Shown one piece after another: positions 50,708 to 60,166 of a DNA stretch of 64,000 bases (its first letter is position 1; every line of letters starts with the position of its first letter). Origin of the DNA: Moraxellaceae bacterium (GTDB lineage Bacteria > Pseudomonadota > Gammaproteobacteria > Pseudomonadales > Moraxellaceae); contig JAUSND010000008.1 of assembly GCA_030646295.1 (NCBI GenBank), positions 62,001-126,000 of the forward strand, in the 5' to 3' direction. Below the pieces are notes generated by a model. The model was given only the letters and a program-made list of their open reading frames with translations. It was not told the DNA's origin and searched no databases. Position numbers and translations under genes: made by a program.

Positions 50708-50819
50708 TACCATCCGTGCGGGCTCCCCTACGATTGGCCCATGTTGTGTTGATGCCTGTTGCAGCGACGCTGCGACAGCGCAACCGGCCAGTTATCTTTT
50801 CAATCAAGGGGAATTACCC

Positions 50820-51416
50820 ATGCGTATCAAATCAGCCGCTCTGGTTGCCAGTATTCTTGCCGCCACCGCCGGTCAGGCCATGGCCTATGAAGCAGGCGAT
50901 GTTGTTCTGCGTGCCGGCATTGCCACTGTCAGTCCTGATGTCACCGACAACACCGCTGTTGGTGTGCTGGATGTGGACGACAATACCCAACTGGGCCTGA
51001 CTGGCACCTACTTCTTCTCTCCTTCTTTCGGTATTGAGCTGCTGGCTGCCACACCGTTCGAACACGACATCACTGCTGCTGGCACCAAGATCGGTTCGAC
51101 CAAGCACCTGCCACCAACCATTTCCGCCCAGTGGTACCCGCAGGTTGGCGCAAAGTTTCACCCTTACGTTGGCGCCGGCCTGAACTACACCATGTTCTTT
51201 GAAGACGACATTCCCGGTGCCGATCTTGAGCTGAGCGACTCCGTTGGCCTGGCTCTCGAAGTTGGTGTTGATTTCGATATCACCGACAAGCTGGTGCTGA
51301 ATGCGTCCGTGTGGCAGATCGACATCAACACCGATGTCAGCGTGAACGGCACCGACATTGGCGAGCTGGAGATTGATCCATTTGCCTACATGATTGGTGT
51401 CGGCTACAAGTTCTGA
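50820..51416 (+). CDS. ompW: OmpW-family outer-membrane protein
   Basis: Eight-strand barrel of 198 residues with a signal peptide (MRIKSAALVASILAATAGQAMAYEAGDVVLRAGIATV). The OmpW features are QLGLTGTYFFSPSFGIELLAATPFEHDI, STKHLPPTISAQWYP and a C-terminal aromatic FAYMIGVGYKF. OmpW channels conduct small hydrophobic compounds across the outer membrane. ATG 50820 begins the signal peptide. A longer frame from 50673 runs through the promoter and FNR box. It has its own terminator. Confidence 0.94.
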   Translation: MRIKSAALVASILAATAGQAMAYEAGDVVLRAGIATVSPDVTDNTAVGVLDVDDNTQLGLTGTYFFSPSFGIELLAATPFEHDITAAGTKIGSTKHLPPTISAQWYPQVGAKFHPYVGAGLNYTMFFEDDIPGADLELSDSVGLALEVGVDFDITDKLVLNASVWQIDINTDVSVNGTDIGELEIDPFAYMIGVGYKF

Positions 51417-51440
51417 TCACTTAACCCTGATCATCGCTCC

Positions 51441-51472
51441 ATAAAAAAAGCCGGCGCATGCCGGCTTTTTTA
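51441..51472 (+). terminator. Terminator of ompW
   Basis: AAAAAAGCCGGC / GCCGGCTTTTTT stem with a 4-nt loop GCAT and T-tract. Confidence 0.9.
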
Positions 51473-51497
51473 TTCCAGATTTTTTTACAGACAGGCA

Positions 51498-51860
51498 TCA
51501 CCTGATGCCATACGCTGCCAGTGCACGGGGAGCGCTCTCACGCACGCGTTGCACAACACTGCTCCACAACAGCTGCTGTGCCTCGACATTCCCATCCATT
51601 TCACCCGTCCGTATTTTTTCCGCAAGCGCGCGATTCAGCGCAGCAAGATCGCCATCCTGCTGCAGCAACTCCTGCAATGCCTCATGCTCGACATCCTCTG
51701 CCGCGTCGCCACTGCGCAACTGCTGCTCGGCAATGCTCATGGCATTGGCAATCATCAATGCTTCATAGGCACGATCTTTCGGCAGCAATGGCAGAAGCTC
51801 CTTGCGCAGCACGTCACGCGCAATCGCCAGCAATGCAGCGCCATCCGGTTGCTCACGCAT
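51498..51860 (-). CDS. DUF6285-domain protein
   Basis: Helical protein of 120 residues (LLAIARDVLRKELLPLLPKDRAYEALMIANAMSIAEQQLRSGD and EALQELLQQDGDLAALNRALAEKIRTG), a small family that co-occurs with ACAD10-type phosphotransferases, from general knowledge. The phosphotransferase lies upstream with an 8-bp overlap, so the two are coupled. Its exact role is unknown. It may be a subunit or activator of the phosphotransferase. Confidence 0.78.
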   Translation of the reverse strand: MREQPDGAALLAIARDVLRKELLPLLPKDRAYEALMIANAMSIAEQQLRSGDAAEDVEHEALQELLQQDGDLAALNRALAEKIRTGEMDGNVEAQQLLWSSVVQRVRESAPRALAAYGIR

Positions 51861-52869
51861 GTTTGCACCCCGTCATGTTGAGAATTTCCAGCTCCAGCTC
51901 CGGCACGATGTGCGCCGTCAGCGCCAGCTCCAGTGATGACTCCTGGCCGGAGACATGGCGCTCGCCCTGCTGCAGCGCAATGATGACCCAGCGCACATGC
52001 GCATAGACCTCCCAGAAAAACACGGCAGCACGGTCAAGCGGCTTGCCACTGACTGCTTCATAACCCCGGTACAGGGCATCACGCGAGCCGATACCACCGG
52101 CCTCGTTTTCCAGCTTCCCAAACCGCCAGCAACGCGCACAAAACCAGCCAATGTCCTCCAGCGGATCGGACCAGGCCGCAAACTCCCAGTCGAGTACTGC
52201 CGTCAGGCCATGCTCATCAACCATATAATTTCCGGTACGCCAGTCACGGTGTGCCAGCACCAGTTTTTCCGTGACGGGTGCATTTTTCTCCAGCCAGCGA
52301 ATCCCCCACTCCAGCGCCGGAAACGCCGTGTGGTGGCCATCCAGAAAAAGCCTGAACTCATGTACACCCTGCAGGGCAGGAGAACGCTCCGGCAGCTTCA
52401 GAAACGCCAGATCGGCACGTGGTGGCCGAATGGCATGCAGCCTTGCCATTTCCGCACCGATGCGTTGTACCAGTTGCTCGCGATCACCGCCCAGCGTCAT
52501 GTCCTTGACCAGGCGGAAGCCGGCCGCGGTCCCCGCCGCCTTGCGCATGACAAAAAAATCACGACCGAACACCGAGCTGTCGCCCAGCCACAGCGGTTCC
52601 GGCACCGTCACGCCGGCAGCAAACGCCGCCTTCAGCAGGGCAAACTCTTCGCCACGCGAATGCGACACTGCCACACCGGATGGTGCATCACTGCGCAATA
52701 CACATTCCAGTACCCCGGCCTGTGCTCCGCCCTGCAGGCTTACGCGCAACAACCAGTTTTCCTGAATGGCACCACCTGACAACAGGCGCGCTTCATCAAT
52801 ACAGGCCGATACTGCGCCCGTCTTTCCTGCCAGGAATTTTTCAACCGCCTGCCGTTGTTCACTCTGCAT
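51853..52869 (-). CDS. APH-type phosphotransferase (ACAD10-like)
   Basis: Protein of 338 residues with kinase-like (aminoglycoside phosphotransferase) fold. The catalytic loop is LVLAHRDWRTGNYMVDEHGLTAVLDWEFAAWSDPLEDIGW, where HRDWRTGN corresponds to HGDxxxxN and the metal Asp is in LDWEF. It is followed by DUF6285 and preceded on the same strand by an acyl-CoA dehydrogenase. This pairing recalls ACAD10/11, which phosphorylate and dehydrate 4-hydroxyacyl-CoAs. That role is a good guess, not shown. Confidence 0.88.
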   Translation of the reverse strand: MQSEQRQAVEKFLAGKTGAVSACIDEARLLSGGAIQENWLLRVSLQGGAQAGVLECVLRSDAPSGVAVSHSRGEEFALLKAAFAAGVTVPEPLWLGDSSVFGRDFFVMRKAAGTAAGFRLVKDMTLGGDREQLVQRIGAEMARLHAIRPPRADLAFLKLPERSPALQGVHEFRLFLDGHHTAFPALEWGIRWLEKNAPVTEKLVLAHRDWRTGNYMVDEHGLTAVLDWEFAAWSDPLEDIGWFCARCWRFGKLENEAGGIGSRDALYRGYEAVSGKPLDRAAVFFWEVYAHVRWVIIALQQGERHVSGQESSLELALTAHIVPELELEILNMTGCKHA

Positions 52870-52944
52870 CAGGATTTTCCACTCACACTTCCGGTAGCGA
52901 CTGCCCTGAACACCAGGACAGTCTGCTCATGACTCACGATCCGC

Positions 52945-54144
52945 TCAGATGCCCCAGCGGAAAAAATCCTGGCCATCATCCAGATAGGCACGCGACAATA
53001 CCATCTTGTGAATTTCACTGGCGCCATCGACCAGCCGCGCCTGCCGCGCATAGCGATAGATCCACTCGACAATCGTGTCTTTTGAATAGCCGCGCGCACC
53101 CAGCAACTGGATCGCGGTATCGGCCGCCTTGTGCAGGGCATCTGCCACATGAATCTTGGCGATGGAAATATCGGTCCGGGCAAAATCACCCTGATCCAGT
53201 TTCCACGCCGCATTCATGGTGAGCAGGCGGCCGATGTGAATATCCTTGGCGGCATCGCCCAGCATCCACTGCACACCCTCGTGCTGCGCCAGTGTCTCGC
53301 CAAAACTCATGCGCTGTGACACATAGCCACCCGCTTCTTCCAGGCAGCGCTTGCTCAGCCCCAGCCAGCGCATGCAATGCGTAAGACGTGCAGTACCCAG
53401 ACGAATCTGTGTGACCTTGAGACCATCGCCCACATTCAGCAAGCGGCATTCATCCGGAATTTCCAGACCATCAAACACGATTTCGCAATGACCACCATGT
53501 TCTTCCGGCCCCATGATGGGAATGCGGCGCTCGATGCGCCAGCCAGGCTGACTGGCATCAAACAGGAAAGCCGTAAGGCCCTTGCGCTCGTCATCGGATG
53601 TGCGTGCGATCAGGATGAAATGTTGCGCACCCTCGGCGCCGGTGATGAACCACTTGCGGCCGGTGATGATCCATTTGTCACCCTTCTTTTCTGCTTTCGT
53701 GTAGGTGAGCGATGGATCAGAGCCACAACCCTTTGGCTCCGTCATGGCAAAGGCAGAGCGCACCTTGCCGTCAATAATCGGCTGCAGCCAGCGCTGTTTG
53801 AGCGCCTCCGTCTTCAGCACCTTTTCCAGCAGGATCATGTTGCCGTCATCCGGTGGTGCCGCATTGAACATCACCGGTCCGAACGGCGAACGTGCCGCCT
53901 CTTCATAACAGGCGGCCATGCCAACCACACCAATGCCCTGGCCACCACGCTCCTTCGGCATCTGGAATGCCCACAGGCCTTCGGCTTTTGCCAGTGCCCG
54001 CACCTGTGCCACCACATCCTCACGAATGTTTTCATGCTCATCAAACGCCGCTGGCTGTGCTTCCAGTGGCAGCACGTGCTTTTCGACAAAGGCGCGCACG
54101 CGCAGACGGTAATCCTCGATTTCCGGCGACAGGGAAAAATCCAT
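52945..54144 (-). CDS. Acyl-CoA dehydrogenase (ACAD10/11-like)
   Basis: Protein of 399 residues in the acyl-CoA dehydrogenase fold. It has AFAMTEPKGCGSDPSLTYTKAEKKGDKWIITGRKWFITGA (FAD/substrate loop), MRWLGLSKRCLEEAGGYVSQRMSFGETLAQHEGVQWMLGD, and a C-terminal GARGYSKDTIVEWIYRYARQARLVDGASEIHKMVLSR. ATG 54144 was chosen because GGAG lies six bases upstream. It is the first gene of the set with the phosphotransferase and DUF6285, and likely acts on hydroxylated or branched acyl-CoAs. Confidence 0.92.
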   Translation of the reverse strand: MDFSLSPEIEDYRLRVRAFVEKHVLPLEAQPAAFDEHENIREDVVAQVRALAKAEGLWAFQMPKERGGQGIGVVGMAACYEEAARSPFGPVMFNAAPPDDGNMILLEKVLKTEALKQRWLQPIIDGKVRSAFAMTEPKGCGSDPSLTYTKAEKKGDKWIITGRKWFITGAEGAQHFILIARTSDDERKGLTAFLFDASQPGWRIERRIPIMGPEEHGGHCEIVFDGLEIPDECRLLNVGDGLKVTQIRLGTARLTHCMRWLGLSKRCLEEAGGYVSQRMSFGETLAQHEGVQWMLGDAAKDIHIGRLLTMNAAWKLDQGDFARTDISIAKIHVADALHKAADTAIQLLGARGYSKDTIVEWIYRYARQARLVDGASEIHKMVLSRAYLDDGQDFFRWGI

Positions 54145-54236
54145 CAGTGACTCCAGCAATGATTGAAAACTTCTGAAAACCCGGCGAGATGCCACAGGTC
54201 ATCCGTTAACGCTGCCTCCGGGAAGCAGCGCCGTTT

Positions 54237-55010
54237 TTAAAGGGTTGAACAGAGATGTCCGCCATCCACTTCGATGACCGAGCCGGTCATGTAACGACCG
54301 GCCTCCGACGCGAGCAGCAGCAGCGGGCCGTCCAGATCCGTGCGGTCGCCCAGACGGCGCATGGGAATGCGCGCAATCATTTTCAGTCCCGGCTCGGTAT
54401 CGAAATAGCCGGCATTGATTTCCGTCTCGATGTAGCCCGGTGCAATCGCATTGACGCGGATGCCGTAACGGGCCAGTTCCAGCGCCATGGCCTTGGTAAG
54501 GTGGATCACCCCGGCCTTGGAGGCGCAATAGGGTGCCAGCACGGCCGCCACGCGAAAGCCGAGGATGGATGCGATATTGATGATGTTGCCCGGCTGCTTT
54601 ACCGCCACCAGCCGCTTCGCCATTTCACGGGCCACCAGATAGGGGCCCTTGAGGTTGGTGTCGACCACGAAATCCCACTCTTCCTCCTCCAGATTGAGAA
54701 AGAAGCTGTTGCCGGACACCCCGGCATTGTTGACCAGGATGTCGATGACACCGCCGCTCTGCGCCTCGGCTGCGGCCAGCGCCTCGCAGACGGACGCTGC
54801 ACTGGTGACATCCATGGCCACGCAATGTGCCTTGAGGCCGGCCGCCTGCAGGCGCTCGACCTCGGCCTGGATACGGTCGGTGCGGCGAGCCGCCAGCACC
54901 ACCTCGGCACCGGCCCTGGCCAGGGTCTCGGCAAAGTGCTGGCCCAGACCACTGGAGGCGCCAGTCACAAGGGCACGGCGCCCATCCAGACGAAAGGAGG
55001 GAAGGGACAT
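54237..55010 (-). CDS. Short-chain dehydrogenase/reductase
   Basis: Classical SDR of 257 residues. The NAD(P) motif is ALVTGASSGLGQHFAE, NNAG is present in the middle, and the catalytic Ser/Tyr/Lys set is in SILGFRVAAVLAPYCASKAG. The C-terminal GRYMTGSVIEVDGGHL matches FabG-like enzymes. Start ATG 55010 was chosen because GGAG lies six bases upstream. It precedes the acyl-CoA dehydrogenase on the same strand with a 92-bp gap, so it may share the lipid pathway, but its substrate is unknown. Confidence 0.92.
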   Translation of the reverse strand: MSLPSFRLDGRRALVTGASSGLGQHFAETLARAGAEVVLAARRTDRIQAEVERLQAAGLKAHCVAMDVTSAASVCEALAAAEAQSGGVIDILVNNAGVSGNSFFLNLEEEEWDFVVDTNLKGPYLVAREMAKRLVAVKQPGNIINIASILGFRVAAVLAPYCASKAGVIHLTKAMALELARYGIRVNAIAPGYIETEINAGYFDTEPGLKMIARIPMRRLGDRTDLDGPLLLLASEAGRYMTGSVIEVDGGHLCSTL

Positions 55011-55146
55011 GAAATTCTCCACTGCAGGCATCGGAATACTGTCGCGACCAGCCGGTCGCGACCCGCAGAGAGCTTAAGGGAGGGCGGCAGAAATTGCCAT
55101 GCCCGCACAGGACAGGCGGGTTGACCGCCAGAGACTGCCCGCCGGC

Positions 55147-55863
55147 TCAGGCGCCGGCCAGACGGCGGATGACCGGCACCAGCTCATCAAAGCCGGTAAT
55201 TTCGGCGTCGGCTGGCGGCAGGTCTGGCCAGACCTGATCGGTGAAATTCACCCAGACCGTACGCATGCCCACACCGGCAGCGGCAGCAATGTCCTGCTCG
55301 GGATGATCGCCAACATGAATGGCTTGTGTCGGCGTCACACCGGAGGCCGCCAACGCCGCCAGATAGATGCGCGGGTCCGGCTTGGCGGCACCGACACTGG
55401 CGGCCGAAAAGTGGCCACTGAAGAGATGCCCCAGGCCAACACGCTGAATGTCGGCGTTCCCGTTGCTGAGCGCGCAAAGCCGGAAATCCCTGCCGAGCAC
55501 TGTCAGCGCCTCCAGCGCCCCGGGGAAATATTCCACGGTGTTGCGCCCGGCATAAAACACGTCGAAGGCGTTACGTGCGGCTTCTTCTGCCTCCGGGGCC
55601 GCATAGCCGCCCTCAACAAAAGCCCGGCGCAGCACTTCCGTGCGCAATGCGGTGAGGTCATGTGCAATGTCATGCCGCTCCGTCACGACGGCATGGCGCA
55701 ACCGCGAGAACTCGCGGAAATCAAAGCGCGCCACAAACCCGGGGTGCTCGGCACGAATCCAGTCGCGCATGGTTTTTTCTGCGCGGGCCACAATCGGCTC
55801 CACATCCCATAGCGTATTGTCGAGATCAAAGGTGATGAGCCTGATATCTTTTTTACTTGCCAT
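55147..55863 (-). CDS. HAD-family hydrolase (YigB-like)
   Basis: Protein of 238 residues. HAD motif I is LITFDLDNTLWD, motif III/IV regions are GAAKPDPRIYLAAL and IHVGDHPEQDIAAAAGVG, and the cap domain lies between. It follows xerC by 12 bp. The dapF-DUF484-xerC-yigB order is conserved in gammaproteobacteria, where YigB is a phosphatase of flavin/pyridoxal intermediates. Its substrate here is unproved. Confidence 0.92.
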   Translation of the reverse strand: MASKKDIRLITFDLDNTLWDVEPIVARAEKTMRDWIRAEHPGFVARFDFREFSRLRHAVVTERHDIAHDLTALRTEVLRRAFVEGGYAAPEAEEAARNAFDVFYAGRNTVEYFPGALEALTVLGRDFRLCALSNGNADIQRVGLGHLFSGHFSAASVGAAKPDPRIYLAALAASGVTPTQAIHVGDHPEQDIAAAAGVGMRTVWVNFTDQVWPDLPPADAEITGFDELVPVIRRLAGA

Positions 55864-55875
55864 GCCTGGTGTCTT

Positions 55876-56802
55876 TCACTTGTCATCGTTCTTGCGTGAA
55901 CGCGGATGTGCCTTGTCGTAAACCGTTGCAAGATGCTGGTAATCGAGATGCGTGTATATCTGCGTAGTGCTGATGTCGGCGTGGCCCAGCAATTCCTGGA
56001 CAGCGCGCAAATCCTGCGACGACTCCAGCAGATGCGAGGCGAACGAGTGACGCAGCATGTGCGGATGCACGTGTTGCGGCAGACCGGCACGTCTTGCCTG
56101 ATGGGCAAGGCGCAACTGGATGGCCCGCTCGCCAAAGCGCGCTCCCTTTGGCGTAATGAAAATCAGGTCACCGCTTTTATCCGTGCGCCACTGCTCCCGC
56201 AACACCAGCCAGTCCTGCAGCGCTGCACGCGCCTTGCGCCCGACCGGCACACGGCGTGTCTTGTTGCCCTTGCCGGTCACCGTGATGTGGCCACTCGACA
56301 GATCCAGCGTTGCCAGCATCGCGTTCGACAGCTCGGACAAACGCAAGCCCGACGAGTAAAACAGTTCCATCATCGCGCGATCGCGCCACCACAGCGACCT
56401 TTCCGGCTCGTCTTCAGGCGCCGGCGCATCCAGCAACTGCTGCACCAGATCGACATCAAGCACGCGCGGCAATTCGCGCTTGTGTGTCTTCAGGCGCAGG
56501 CTGCGTGCCGGATTGAATGCTGCCTCGCCCCGCTCTGCCAGCCAGTCATAAAAACTGCGCAGGCAGGAGAGCAGGCGTTGCTGGCTGCGGATTTCCAGCC
56601 CCTGTTCGCTGACGCGGGCAATGAACTCTTCGAGAAGGAACTGGTCAAGGCTGCGCCACTCGTTCAGGCCGCTGCCCTCAATGAAGGCTGCCACCTTGAG
56701 CAGGTCGCGACGATAGGCAAGCACGGTATTGGCGGAGAGGCCGCGCTGACTGGAGAGCACGGCGAGAAAATCCTCGATGCGTGTCCCCAGCGCGCTGGTC
56801 AT
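55876..56802 (-). CDS. xerC: Site-specific tyrosine recombinase XerC
   Basis: Tyrosine recombinase of 308 residues. The N-terminal SAM-like core-binding domain is at about 5-100. Catalytic residues are Arg in SSGLRLSEL, His/Arg in HMLRHSFASHL, and Tyr in TTQIYTHL. It resolves chromosome dimers at dif together with XerD. It lies between DUF484 and the HAD gene in the usual housekeeping order, so it is not a sign of an integrated element. Confidence 0.95.
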   Translation of the reverse strand: MTSALGTRIEDFLAVLSSQRGLSANTVLAYRRDLLKVAAFIEGSGLNEWRSLDQFLLEEFIARVSEQGLEIRSQQRLLSCLRSFYDWLAERGEAAFNPARSLRLKTHKRELPRVLDVDLVQQLLDAPAPEDEPERSLWWRDRAMMELFYSSGLRLSELSNAMLATLDLSSGHITVTGKGNKTRRVPVGRKARAALQDWLVLREQWRTDKSGDLIFITPKGARFGERAIQLRLAHQARRAGLPQHVHPHMLRHSFASHLLESSQDLRAVQELLGHADISTTQIYTHLDYQHLATVYDKAHPRSRKNDDK

Positions 56803-56810
56803 GCAGGTGC

Positions 56811-57500
56811 TCAGGCAGACTGCCGCGCCGCATCCGCACCCAGCAGGGGGAGCAGCACACGCGCCAGCACGTCGCCGACAAAGGAAATGAACAACGTATC
56901 CATCGAGCTCTTGAAGTGTTCGGCACTGGATGAACCAATCGCCAGCAGGCCCAGCGGACGTTCGTGCTGAACAGGCACCACTGCACAGGACTTCACCAGC
57001 TCGCCTTCGTGCCCGAAGAGAAACTGCAGCTCGTCCTTGCGCAGCTGACCGGACACTGCATGACGCCCCTTGGCCAGCGAGGGAATCTTTTCCTGCGCCG
57101 CCTGCAGCGGAATGGACTGTGCGGCACCGGTGGCACCACTCACATCAAACAGCAGGAAGCTCACATGTTCGGAACCGAAACGCTGGCGCAATTCACGCTC
57201 CAGCACCACGGCCAGTTGCGCCACCGTGCGGGTTTCCAGCAATGCCAGAATCAGGCCGCGCATTTTCTCGAACAGCATGTCGTTCTCGCGCGCCACATCA
57301 AGCAGCCGCGTCAGACGCTCACGCAACTCGATGTTGCGCTCACGCAGCACCACCACCTGGCGCTCGACCAGCGACACCGCCTTGCCGGTTTCGTGCGGAA
57401 TCGTGATGTCGGCCAGCAGGGCCTCGTGATCGACAAAAAAATCCTTGTGCGCCCGAAGATAGGCGGCCACCTGTGCTGCGTCAGGCAATTCACTGCTCAT
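56811..57500 (-). CDS. DUF484-family protein (YigA-like)
   Basis: Protein of 229 residues. The N-terminal segment is [71 protein letters not shown], followed by a GAF-like domain. The start overlaps the dapF stop by 4 bp (ATGA), so it is coupled to dapF. Function unknown; the context suggests only conserved clustering. Confidence 0.92.
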   Translation of the reverse strand: MSSELPDAAQVAAYLRAHKDFFVDHEALLADITIPHETGKAVSLVERQVVVLRERNIELRERLTRLLDVARENDMLFEKMRGLILALLETRTVAQLAVVLERELRQRFGSEHVSFLLFDVSGATGAAQSIPLQAAQEKIPSLAKGRHAVSGQLRKDELQFLFGHEGELVKSCAVVPVQHERPLGLLAIGSSSAEHFKSSMDTLFISFVGDVLARVLLPLLGADAARQSA

Positions 57501-58390
57501 CGCTTGTCCTTCTTCTTGTTATGCCTGCTGCCACCCTGGTGTTCTGCAGGGGCCGCATCCGGCAACCGCATCACACCCTCATACACACGAGCGGTCGGGC
57601 CGATCATGATCACCGGCTCGGTGCCGCCGTTCCAGCAGATCTCCAGCTCACCGCCCGGCAGCGCCACGTTCACCGGCGACGCCAGCAGGCCCAGACGGAT
57701 ACCGGCCACCGCTGCCGCACAGGCACCCGTGCCGCATGCCAGCGTCTCGCCCGTACCACGCTCGAATACGCGCAGCCGGATGTGATGCCGGTCCACTACC
57801 TGCATGAACCCGACATTCACCCGCTCGGGAAAGCGCGCATGCGATTCGAGTGCCGGCCCCAGCGTTGCCACCGGGGCCGTATCGACATTTGCCACCTGCA
57901 CTACCGCGTGCGGATTGCCCATGCTCACGGTCGACAGTTCCACCGACTGGCCATTGACGCTGACCGGATAGACCAGCGCCTCACTGTCTGCCACAAACGG
58001 AATCTGGCCCGGCGCGAACCTTGGCGCGCCCATGTTGACCGTCACCCAGCCCAGGTCATCGATACGAAGCTCAATGACACCACTGGCCGTTTCCACGCGC
58101 AAGACATCCTTGCGGGTCAGCCGGCGCTCGCGCACAAACCGCGCAAAGCAGCGCGCGCCATTGCCGCACTGCGACACTTCCGACCCATCGGCATTGAAGA
58201 TGCGATAACAGAAATCGACATCGGGACGACCCGGCGGCTCAACAATGAGCAGCTGGTCAAACCCCACGCCGAAATGACGATCGGCAAGCTGGCGGATCAG
58301 TTCCGGCGTCAGCCGCACCCGCTGGCTGACCAGATCGATCACCATGAAATCGTTGCCGAGGCCGTGCATCTTGGTGAATTCCAGACGCAT
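57497..58390 (-). CDS. dapF: Diaminopimelate epimerase DapF
   Basis: Protein of about 297 residues. The two catalytic cysteines are in [14 protein letters not shown] and [14 protein letters not shown]. The N-terminus is [21 protein letters not shown], which fixes ATG 58390. It converts LL- to meso-diaminopimelate for lysine and peptidoglycan. The C-terminus has an extra, basic His/Lys-rich tail (about 20 residues) relative to E. coli. It is separated from lysA by a terminator. Confidence 0.97.
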   Translation of the reverse strand: MRLEFTKMHGLGNDFMVIDLVSQRVRLTPELIRQLADRHFGVGFDQLLIVEPPGRPDVDFCYRIFNADGSEVSQCGNGARCFARFVRERRLTRKDVLRVETASGVIELRIDDLGWVTVNMGAPRFAPGQIPFVADSEALVYPVSVNGQSVELSTVSMGNPHAVVQVANVDTAPVATLGPALESHARFPERVNVGFMQVVDRHHIRLRVFERGTGETLACGTGACAAAVAGIRLGLLASPVNVALPGGELEICWNGGTEPVIMIGPTARVYEGVMRLPDAAPAEHQGGSRHNKKKDKR

Positions 58391-58462
58391 TGCGGACTCC
58401 CAATCCATTAAGCAGGCCCGGCCGCCCCCGCCCCCGGAAGAGAGAAGAGAGAGGGACGCGCA

Positions 58463-58488
58463 CAAAAAAGCCCGCACTTGCGGGCTAT
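58463..58488 (-). terminator. Terminator of lysA
   Basis: AGCCCGC / GCGGGCT stem with a 4-nt loop; on the minus strand it is followed by TTTTT. It lies 49 bp after the lysA stop. Confidence 0.8.
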
Positions 58489-58534
58489 TCTGCCGGTTTA
58501 AGGGGGGCTAGGCCACCCCGCAAACACGCTCCCT

Positions 58535-59785
58535 TCAGGGCAGCAGCGACTCCAGCGCAAACAGCTCGGCCACCGTCTCGCGGCGACGCACCACAAAGGC
58601 CTGGTCACCATCCACCATCACCTCGGCCGCACGGCCGCGGGTGTTGTAGTTGGAGCTCATGACAAAGCCGTAGGCGCCTGCCGACTTCACCGCCAGCACA
58701 TCGCCCGCCATGATCTTGAGGGCACGGTCCTTGCCCAGAAAATCGCCGGTCTCGCAGACCGGACCGACCACGTCATAGCTGCGCTCGGGGGTGTCGTCAT
58801 GACGGGGAGTCACGGCCACGATGTCCATCCAGGCCCCGTAGAGCGAGGGCCGGATCAGGTCGTTCATGGCGGCATCAATGATGGCAAAGCTCTTGTGCTC
58901 GGTCGGCTTGAGAAACTCCACCGTCGTCAGCAGCACCCCGGCATTGGCGGCAATGGCGCGGCCCGGCTCCATGAACACCTTGAGACGGCGCCCCTCCAGC
59001 AGGGGCAGCAGGGCCTGCGCGTAGTCACGCGGCTCCGGCGGCGTCTCCTCGCGGTAACGCACGCCCAGACCACCGCCGATATCCAGATGCTCGATGACGA
59101 TGCCACGGGCTGCCAGCGTATCGATCATGGCCAGCACGCGCTTGAGGGCATCCACAAACGGCGCCACCGAGGTGAGCTGGGAGCCGATATGACAGTCGAT
59201 GCCGACGATGCGCAGGCCGGGCTGGCGGCTGGCGCGCAGGTAGACATCCACGGCCGCATCGATGTCGATACCGAACTTGTTTTCCTTGAGGCCGGTGGAA
59301 ATATAGGGGTGCGTCTGCGCATCCACATCCGGGTTCACGCGCAGCGAGACCGGCGCCAGCTTGCCCATGCGCACCGCCACCGCATTGATGCGGTCCAGCT
59401 CGGCCTCGGACTCGACATTGAAGCAGGCAATACCCACCTCCAGCGCCCGGGCGATTTCCGCCTCCTGCTTGCCAAGCCCCGAGAACACCACCTTGCCCGG
59501 CTCGCCACCGGCGGCCAGCACACGCTCCAGCTCACCACCCGAGACGATGTCAAAGCCCGAGCCCAGCCGTGCCAGCACGTTCAGTACCGCGAGGTTGGAG
59601 TTGGCCTTCACGGCATAGCAGACCTGATGGGGAATGCCCGCAAAGGCATCATCAAAGGCGCGGAAATGACGCTCCAGCGTCGCCCGGGAATAAACATAGG
59701 TGGGCGTGCCGAAGCGTTCGGCAACCACGCTCAGGGGCAAGTCTTCGGCACACAGCGTGCCGTCACGGTAGGCAAAATGATCCAT
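58535..59785 (-). CDS. lysA: Diaminopimelate decarboxylase LysA
   Basis: PLP-dependent enzyme of 416 residues that makes L-lysine from meso-DAP. The PLP lysine is in CYAVKANSNLAVL, the glycine-rich phosphate loop in IGGGLGVRY, and the substrate and dimer residues in HIGSQ, EPGRAI and VCETGDF. Full length. It follows lptM on the same strand by 15 bp, with dapF downstream, forming the lysine/peptidoglycan block. Confidence 0.97.
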   Translation of the reverse strand: MDHFAYRDGTLCAEDLPLSVVAERFGTPTYVYSRATLERHFRAFDDAFAGIPHQVCYAVKANSNLAVLNVLARLGSGFDIVSGGELERVLAAGGEPGKVVFSGLGKQEAEIARALEVGIACFNVESEAELDRINAVAVRMGKLAPVSLRVNPDVDAQTHPYISTGLKENKFGIDIDAAVDVYLRASRQPGLRIVGIDCHIGSQLTSVAPFVDALKRVLAMIDTLAARGIVIEHLDIGGGLGVRYREETPPEPRDYAQALLPLLEGRRLKVFMEPGRAIAANAGVLLTTVEFLKPTEHKSFAIIDAAMNDLIRPSLYGAWMDIVAVTPRHDDTPERSYDVVGPVCETGDFLGKDRALKIMAGDVLAVKSAGAYGFVMSSNYNTRGRAAEVMVDGDQAFVVRRRETVAELFALESLLP

Positions 59786-59800
59786 GGAATACTCGAAGGT

Positions 59801-60031
59801 TCAGGGCCGGGGGGCTGTCGCGGACTCGGTTTTTTCTTTTTTCACGGTTGCTTCCTGCCCGGTCGCGTCCTGCCCGGTCGTTGCGGGCACCGGCACCGTC
59901 ACAGGTGCGGCCCCGGGGGTTGCCACGGGAGCAGCCGCCGGCGCCACCGGGGTTGCCGGCAGGAACAGCGGGCCTTTCTGGCCACAGGCCGCCAGCAGGC
60001 AGGCAAGGGAAAGCAGCAACAGGCGCGACAT
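59801..60031 (-). CDS. lptM: LptM-like lipoprotein
   Basis: Protein of 76 residues. The lipobox is LAAC (Cys16), followed by GQKGPLFLPATP, the LptM (YifL) signature. The rest is an Ala/Pro/Thr/Val low-complexity stretch ending in a basic Lys/Glu segment. LptM stabilises the LptD/E outer-membrane LPS translocon. The tail is longer than the E. coli form. It lies directly upstream of lysA, as in other gammaproteobacteria. Confidence 0.88.
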   Translation of the reverse strand: MSRLLLLSLACLLAACGQKGPLFLPATPVAPAAAPVATPGAAPVTVPVPATTGQDATGQEATVKKEKTESATAPRP

Positions 60032-60166
60032 GGCAGGGTCCGGCAGAAGGTCAGTGGCGATTATACGGTGGTCCCTGCCTTACGGCGACCGCTTGTGCAG
60101 GGTGCGGCCACAGCCCGCCATCGCTATCATGCAGGCTCATCCCCGCATGACCGGACCAGACACCCC

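Noticed and set aside
55876-56802. Tyrosine recombinase as sign of a mobile element
   Set aside because: Sequence and the dapF-DUF484-xerC-HAD order identify it as housekeeping XerC.
58799-60166. Extended N-terminus for cyaY reaching into lysA
   Set aside because: The upstream part is antisense to lysA and lptM. CyaY homology starts at 60167 and the family length fits.
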